DNA of 64,000 nucleotides from Euryodendron excelsum (taxonomy: Eukaryota > Streptophyta > Magnoliopsida > Ericales > Pentaphylacaceae): assembly GCA_033060915.1 (NCBI GenBank), contig CM065394.1:38636501-38700500 (forward strand), read 5' to 3'. The position numbers were made by a program, and so were the translations under genes. Under the pieces are notes generated by a model, which was not told the DNA's origin, ran no database searches, and was given only the letters and a program-made list of their open reading frames with translations. Position 1 is the stretch's first letter. Every line of letters begins with the position of its first letter. Positions 59,400 through 64,000 of the stretch are shown here, one piece after another.

Positions 59400-62300
59400 C
59401 TTTTCTATTCCAAAATGAATAATACAAAATTGATGAAAAAACCCTTTATTTTACTAGATTCTTTGACTTCTAATGACATCATTTAAATTGAGCGGAGAAA
59501 ATTAATTGCCATCCATTAAATGCGTACAATTTCAAACCTTTCTAAAAATATATGAAAATAATTAGGTGAACTTTACCCATCCATAAAGCCAAATGCAATC
59601 CTCCCTAAATAGTTCTAGTTCCAACTGTTCTCTTATGCTCATTCCCACCCTAAAATTCAGCCATTCCATATTTTGATTTGTGGAATGTCAATCACAAACA
59701 AGATGATAAGTCACATCCCCAAAGTTCCGTCTCCCAGAGCCCTACTGACCGCATCAATTTCAGATTAGCTGCAATCTAAGAAGCATGGATATTTCTGAAA
59801 GTGGTTGCGCCCATATTGGATACAGATACCAATACTCCTGGGAAGTTCATGGTATGTACCCAATACTTGTACTCCATGTCCTGATATGTATCCGGTACTT
59901 TTACGATGTAAAAAAATATATTCTTTGATCTAAAGCATATCCTGTCCTTTTATGATACTCCATGTCCCCATGTGTCTTGTAAAATTGAGGTATCACAACT
60001 CTAGTGGTATAATTTATAGGAAAAACATAACTGGAATTTCAAATACCAAGACTATTTCTTAAAGAAAAACTGAGACATAAGAGTAAATCGGTCAAATTTG
60101 GTTCCAAATTCTTGTCTAGGCAACAAAATCATTAATTTCCTGGTTTAAATTTTAATATTTCAAATTAAGAAGCTGAGAGTATATTGATGAAAAAGAGGAT
60201 TGACTGCCATAAATACGTGTAATTATGACAAACAATTATCTTGTTTTATAATTTTTGCATACAAACGTACATAATTTTTTGTAACATGTTGTTCAAGCAT
60301 GTCGTATCTGCATCCCATATCCATGATATTCCTCCACAGTAGCCTTATCCAGACACAAGTTCAAATAAAATTTATGCAATCAAAATGTAGACATTCCCCA
60401 ATTCCATGTAGCCAAAGAGAATATCCAATAATATCTCTAATCCCAACAGTATTCTATCTTCCTTCCACTTGCACCCTGCTGTTCCATCTTCCACTTCCTA
60501 TATCTATTTCATATAGCTGCCACAATCCTCACAGTACCCTTGACATTCCAGACAAAACTCCATAATCACTTCCCCAGAAACTTTCCAACCATAAATTTAT
60601 GATAATCTGTGCATGAAACCCCCCTCCTTTCAACATCCAATACCCCCCTAAAAGTCAGTGAATGATCTTTAGAGGTGAGGCCTGTGGCAATTACAAATTT
60701 ACAACTCCAAAAGTGTGTTGAGGGTATGATAATATTTGCAAAAAGCAGGGTAACATCAGGAGGTCCCCAACAAATTGAAGTCTTGTAAGTTATAACTAGC
60801 CTCATGAGGGTATAATTGATAGTTGAGAGCATTAACTCTCTGTGTATGGAATATAGATTCTAAATCCTACATCCTTGCCTCACATCAATATTAGTCAGAC
60901 GAAGAATGAAAACGCACTGAACAAGAAGAAAGGTCACTGAGTTCTGTCACTGTACAGACGAACACAGCTTAACCACATCTCGAACCAATAAAAGGAGGGA
61001 AAAATACATCACTTGAAGGCTTTTGTACATAATAAGGCTGAATGCTGATAAGAGTTTTCATAAACAAACAAGAATACCAAGAAAACGGATTTTTGCACGC
61101 AATAAAGTTCACTTTGGTAAATTGTAGTCAATGTATTTTCTTTGGCTAAATTCAATAACTGTCATTGAATGATTTGACCCAATCACTTAATCAATCCACA
61201 CTAACAGAAAATTCAAAAGAAACTATGTTTTTGTACCTGTATGGATCCATCCCTGTAGCAGCAAATGCTGCCATTGCTTTAGAGATGATCTCATTGACAA
61301 CTCGATGCAAATTTCGAGATAAGTAACGCCCTTGGGAAGCAAAGCAGATGACAAATTTCATATCCAAATAGAACTGCACAAAATAAAAAGGTAAACAAAA
61401 GATTGCGTTTCAATCAGAACAAATTAGAACCCCTGTAAATAAATGAGTATCAACAATACAAACCTGTTGAAGACCAAGAGGACCTAATGGCCTCAGTCCT
61501 TCCTCAATATCATCCCAAAAACTTTGGTCTTCTGAAAGCCACAAAATGACAGTTTCTGTAAGTCTCATCAATAGCAATGCAGCAAATCTTTCCCGGCCTA
61601 CAAACATATCTGCGGCCACACCGGCCATCCTGTTAAGTTTTGTGTAAAGCTCCTGAATAGTGATGGAAACAATAAAGAGAGTAAGAACTCACAAGTTAAA
61701 GACTAGTGAACAAGAAAACAGCGCAACCACAATAACATTTCAAATCACGTAAAATCTGAAGCCAAAGGTTAATGTTGGATAGAGCATAAAAGATAGTCCA
61801 ACAAGAAGACCAAAGTGTTAGCATGAAAACACAAAGTGCCCGAAAACCTCCTATGTGACATACAACGAAAAAATAACAGAAACTTGTGGAAGCTAGCTGT
61901 AGTATATGAACAAAAGGATGCAGAAATAATAAAATAGAGTTGAGAGAAGCCAAGCTAAGGAAAGCATCCATGATTTAGAAATACCTGGAATATTGGGGAA
62001 GGAAACCATTCTATTTCATCCACATTTCCCTCCCTGTTTATGTACATGTCTGCACTAAGTTGGCTATCACCATCCTCAGTAAAAATAAGATCTAGAGCAT
62101 GTTGTCTACAAAAGCTATCCTTTAGTCTATCAACTGAGCTCACAAGACATCTCTTCCATTCTTTTTGCTCAGGATGACGGTTTTTCCTTTCTATGGGCCT
62201 TCTACAAGGATCATCTTTGCAATTAGCCTGATTCAATGGGGTGAGCTTCATGGCTGCACGTGGTAAAAGTTCATCTGATAATAAGGATGCATTTGCAAGC

Positions 62301-64000
62301 AATGCGATTTGCTGGGCTTCAGTCTCAGCCATTCGAACAATTTTATTTCCTGAACCTTCATAGTTTGCCTCTTCATCCATGGAGCCTGGTAATGCTTTTA
62401 TGAGCATGTTAACATACGAATTAAATACCTGGAATAAACCTTCCAATGTTCTACCTCCCAGCTGCATACTTAGGAGTGGTCCCACATCCTCAAAGAAATC
62501 CTGCAAAAGCACTTCAAATATCAGCAAAATGTATCGAAAGTATAGATCACCAAAATTTGTAAATAATAACATATAAGCAAATTCCATTGAATATCAATTA
62601 CTAATCGCTGGCTGTCAAAGACCAACAAACTCGAGAAGGTCAAATAGAAAGGATAAATAACACCAACCAAAAGAACTCAAGACACATGAAAAGTAACCAG
62701 TTCTCAATAGCAAAAGTCAGTGTAAGCACACTGAGAAATAGTAGTCTAGTGAAATATTGCATAATTGTTCTCTAGTTAACCAATATAGGGAGTATGGACA
62801 TACCAAAAATTATATACGGAGCACAAGGTATTAAGAAATCTAGGTCAGTAGGTCCATGAGTAAATAAGAAGCAGTGTCTCCAACTATTCAAGTTTAAAGA
62901 CACCAATAAAGGCCCAAATAAACAGCATGCCAAGAAGTGACAAGAATCAGCTGGGAATGGGACTGCATCTACAAGATCACGCAGAGGAAATCGCAAGAGA
63001 TATATGGAATAAGTCTGCCACTACGGACCGCAGTAGGCCAGTCAGTGACAGGAGGAGGCCCGCATCTTCTACTTCAGTACTTCTCCTCCACCCGTTCAGT
63101 CAAAGTCCTCATCTTATTTCTTCTATTCTCAAATAGAGGCCATGCTTTGATCTTGCTACTAGAAAAATCACTTTGCAATACTCCCTTTAAATTTTTTTCC
63201 CAAAAAAAAAAAGACATACTTTTATGCATCTCAGTGCGTAGAACCCATGGTCAGCACTATGCACAAAAAACAAAAATGAAAAAAATTCTTATACAAAAAT
63301 TTGGAAAATAAGGGTTGTGTCCCACACCATATTTGTGGTGTGAATTGACACCTTTTCAAGCAAGTAGGAGGCTTGAAAACTTGAAGTCAGACAGTGGTAG
63401 CCATTCCAGAAGTGGCAGCACTACACCATTCTAGAAGTGGCTCCACTACTAGGAAAACTAGTTGTTCAGTTACACCAAGTTTTAAGTGAATGAAAGCTAG
63501 AAACAAGGCTTAAAATCCATCAACTGCCCCCCACACCCCCCACCCCCCCCCCCACACACACACACACACGCACACAAACACAAAGAAAAAAAGAAAAAAG
63601 AGAAGGCAACAGAGCATGCAACTGAGTAAATTAATAGATGGAAAGGACACTTCACAAAATATCTTGTGTCAGCATACATTTGTGTGCACACAAATGTAAG
63701 ACAGAAAAGGAGATGATATATTTCATATTCTACGAGAAGGGGTAAGAATTAAGCACAAACAAAAGTATTCACCTGCACCATCAGATTAAACTGATGAGCA
63801 CTACTAGAAAGTTTATGTTGATATGCTGTTGTAGTACCAAGAGATATACTTGAAGATCTGCCAGACTGACGAGTAACAGATGGAGGATATGTAAGTTCCC
63901 AATCATCAGCTGCAGCCAGGGCAGCAGTACTCTCTTCAATGCGCTTTAAATTAGCATCTAGTGCTTGTTCAACACTAGGTCTAAAGAGTTTCAGCAGCAC
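57579..64000 (-). CDS. EXO84B: EXO84B exocyst complex subunit (copy 3), 5' part beyond the window
   Basis: Minus-strand exons: 63773-64000 (partial, running off the window), 61985-62500, 61464-61652, 61237-61373 and 57579-57741. The extra upstream exon encodes LLKLFRPSVEQALDANLKR and ends SSAHQFNLMVQ, which joins in phase to DFFEDVGPLLSMQLGGRTLE. This is the only copy not truncated in this window, so it is the likely functional gene. EXO84B is a peripheral subunit of the octameric exocyst that tethers post-Golgi vesicles at the plasma membrane and is needed for polar growth and secretion in plants. The visible part is about 410 residues, a little over half the usual length. The last exon encodes ELPEDDWF, where copies 1 and 2 have ELREDDWF. 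Confidence 0.92.
57742..61236 (-). other. Last intron of EXO84B copy 3
   Basis: About 3.5 kb of intron, similar to unit 2, lacking the LINE. It includes a 20-base C homopolymer followed by a TC run (59340-59395). A segment of about 90 bases, present near 46215-46300 in unit 2, is deleted at about 60480. No gene. Confidence 0.6.
59340..59395. repeat. Poly-C tract plus TC microsatellite
   Basis: Twenty consecutive C followed by GG and a long TC run. Units 1 and 2 have only CT repeats at this site. The C run could be real expansion or an assembly artefact. Confidence 0.8.
62501..63772 (-). other. Intron of EXO84B copy 3, ancestral to the tandem breakpoints
   Basis: An intact intron with GT donor next to 63773 and CAG acceptor next to 62500. 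It contains the breakpoint position (63230), the likely filler template (63167-63180) and a C/CA-rich microsatellite at 63527-63580. Beyond 63230 the sequence is single-copy in this window. Confidence 0.7.
63527..63580. repeat. C-rich and CA microsatellite
   Basis: Runs of C interrupted by A, followed by CACACA repeats, inside the EXO84B intron. Confidence 0.85.

Larger units (their letters stand above)
49066..63230. repeat. Tandem unit 3 of three
   Basis: About 14.2 kb: RRM last-exon fragment, GLR3 and the 3' exons of EXO84B. After 63230 the sequence continues as ancestral EXO84B intron without a junction. Confidence 0.9.

Noticed and set aside
1..64000. CRISPR arrays, bacterial operons, prophage or plasmid features
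   Set aside because: Nothing of the kind is present. All regular repeats are microsatellites, LTRs or the 14 kb plant tandem units.

Overview
This is nuclear DNA of a flowering plant. The evidence is AT-rich sequence, multi-exon genes with GT-AG introns, one AT-AC (U12-type) intron, plant-specific gene families and plant transposons. The families fit a eudicot, probably woody, but the species cannot be fixed from the sequence alone.

Layout. At the left edge (1-4100) there is only repeat debris: a tRNA-derived SINE-like head and an old minus-strand LTR-retrotransposon end with a primer-binding-site-like motif. Next comes a plus-strand gene for a two-RRM, proline-rich RNA-binding protein (4151-11548, nine exons). 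It carries an in-frame TAG as the last codon of exon 5, and its last intron looks like an AT-AC U12-type intron.

The rest of the window is a tandem triplication. The basic unit is about 14.3 kb: 3' end of the RRM gene, then a clade II glutamate receptor-like (GLR) gene on plus, then the 3' exons of exocyst gene EXO84B on minus. Units are 11280-28734, 28735-49065 and 49066-about 63230. The three GLR genes (15090-19268, 38205-42382, 52603-56792) all have intact five-exon frames of about 970-983 residues. The flanking genes were only caught in part. Units 2 and 3 start inside the U12 intron of the RRM gene and carry only its last exon. Units 1 and 2 carry only the last four exons of EXO84B. Only the third EXO84B continues into an upstream exon and leaves the window at 64000. 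Both unit junctions share the same short filler, which looks copied from about 50 bases away. One illegitimate event followed by unequal crossing-over therefore explains the array.

Later insertions hit single units. Unit 1 has a 5'-truncated LINE inside the EXO84B intron (about 21510-24460) and a small Helitron-like element (13640-13911). Unit 2 has a decayed Ty3/gypsy chromovirus with two LTRs, a 5-bp target duplication and a chromodomain-like C-terminus (29311-35225). Unit 3 has a SINE-like insertion with a poly-A tail (52324-52437).

Functionally the locus is a GLR ion-channel gene cluster. Each GLR is convergent with an EXO84B 3' end, with about 800-900 bases between the stop codons. GLR3 is a patchwork of GLR1-like and GLR2-like stretches, which suggests gene conversion. 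GLR1 has a remodelled start and signal peptide, and GLR3 has a duplicated 3' splice site that could produce a frame-shifted transcript.
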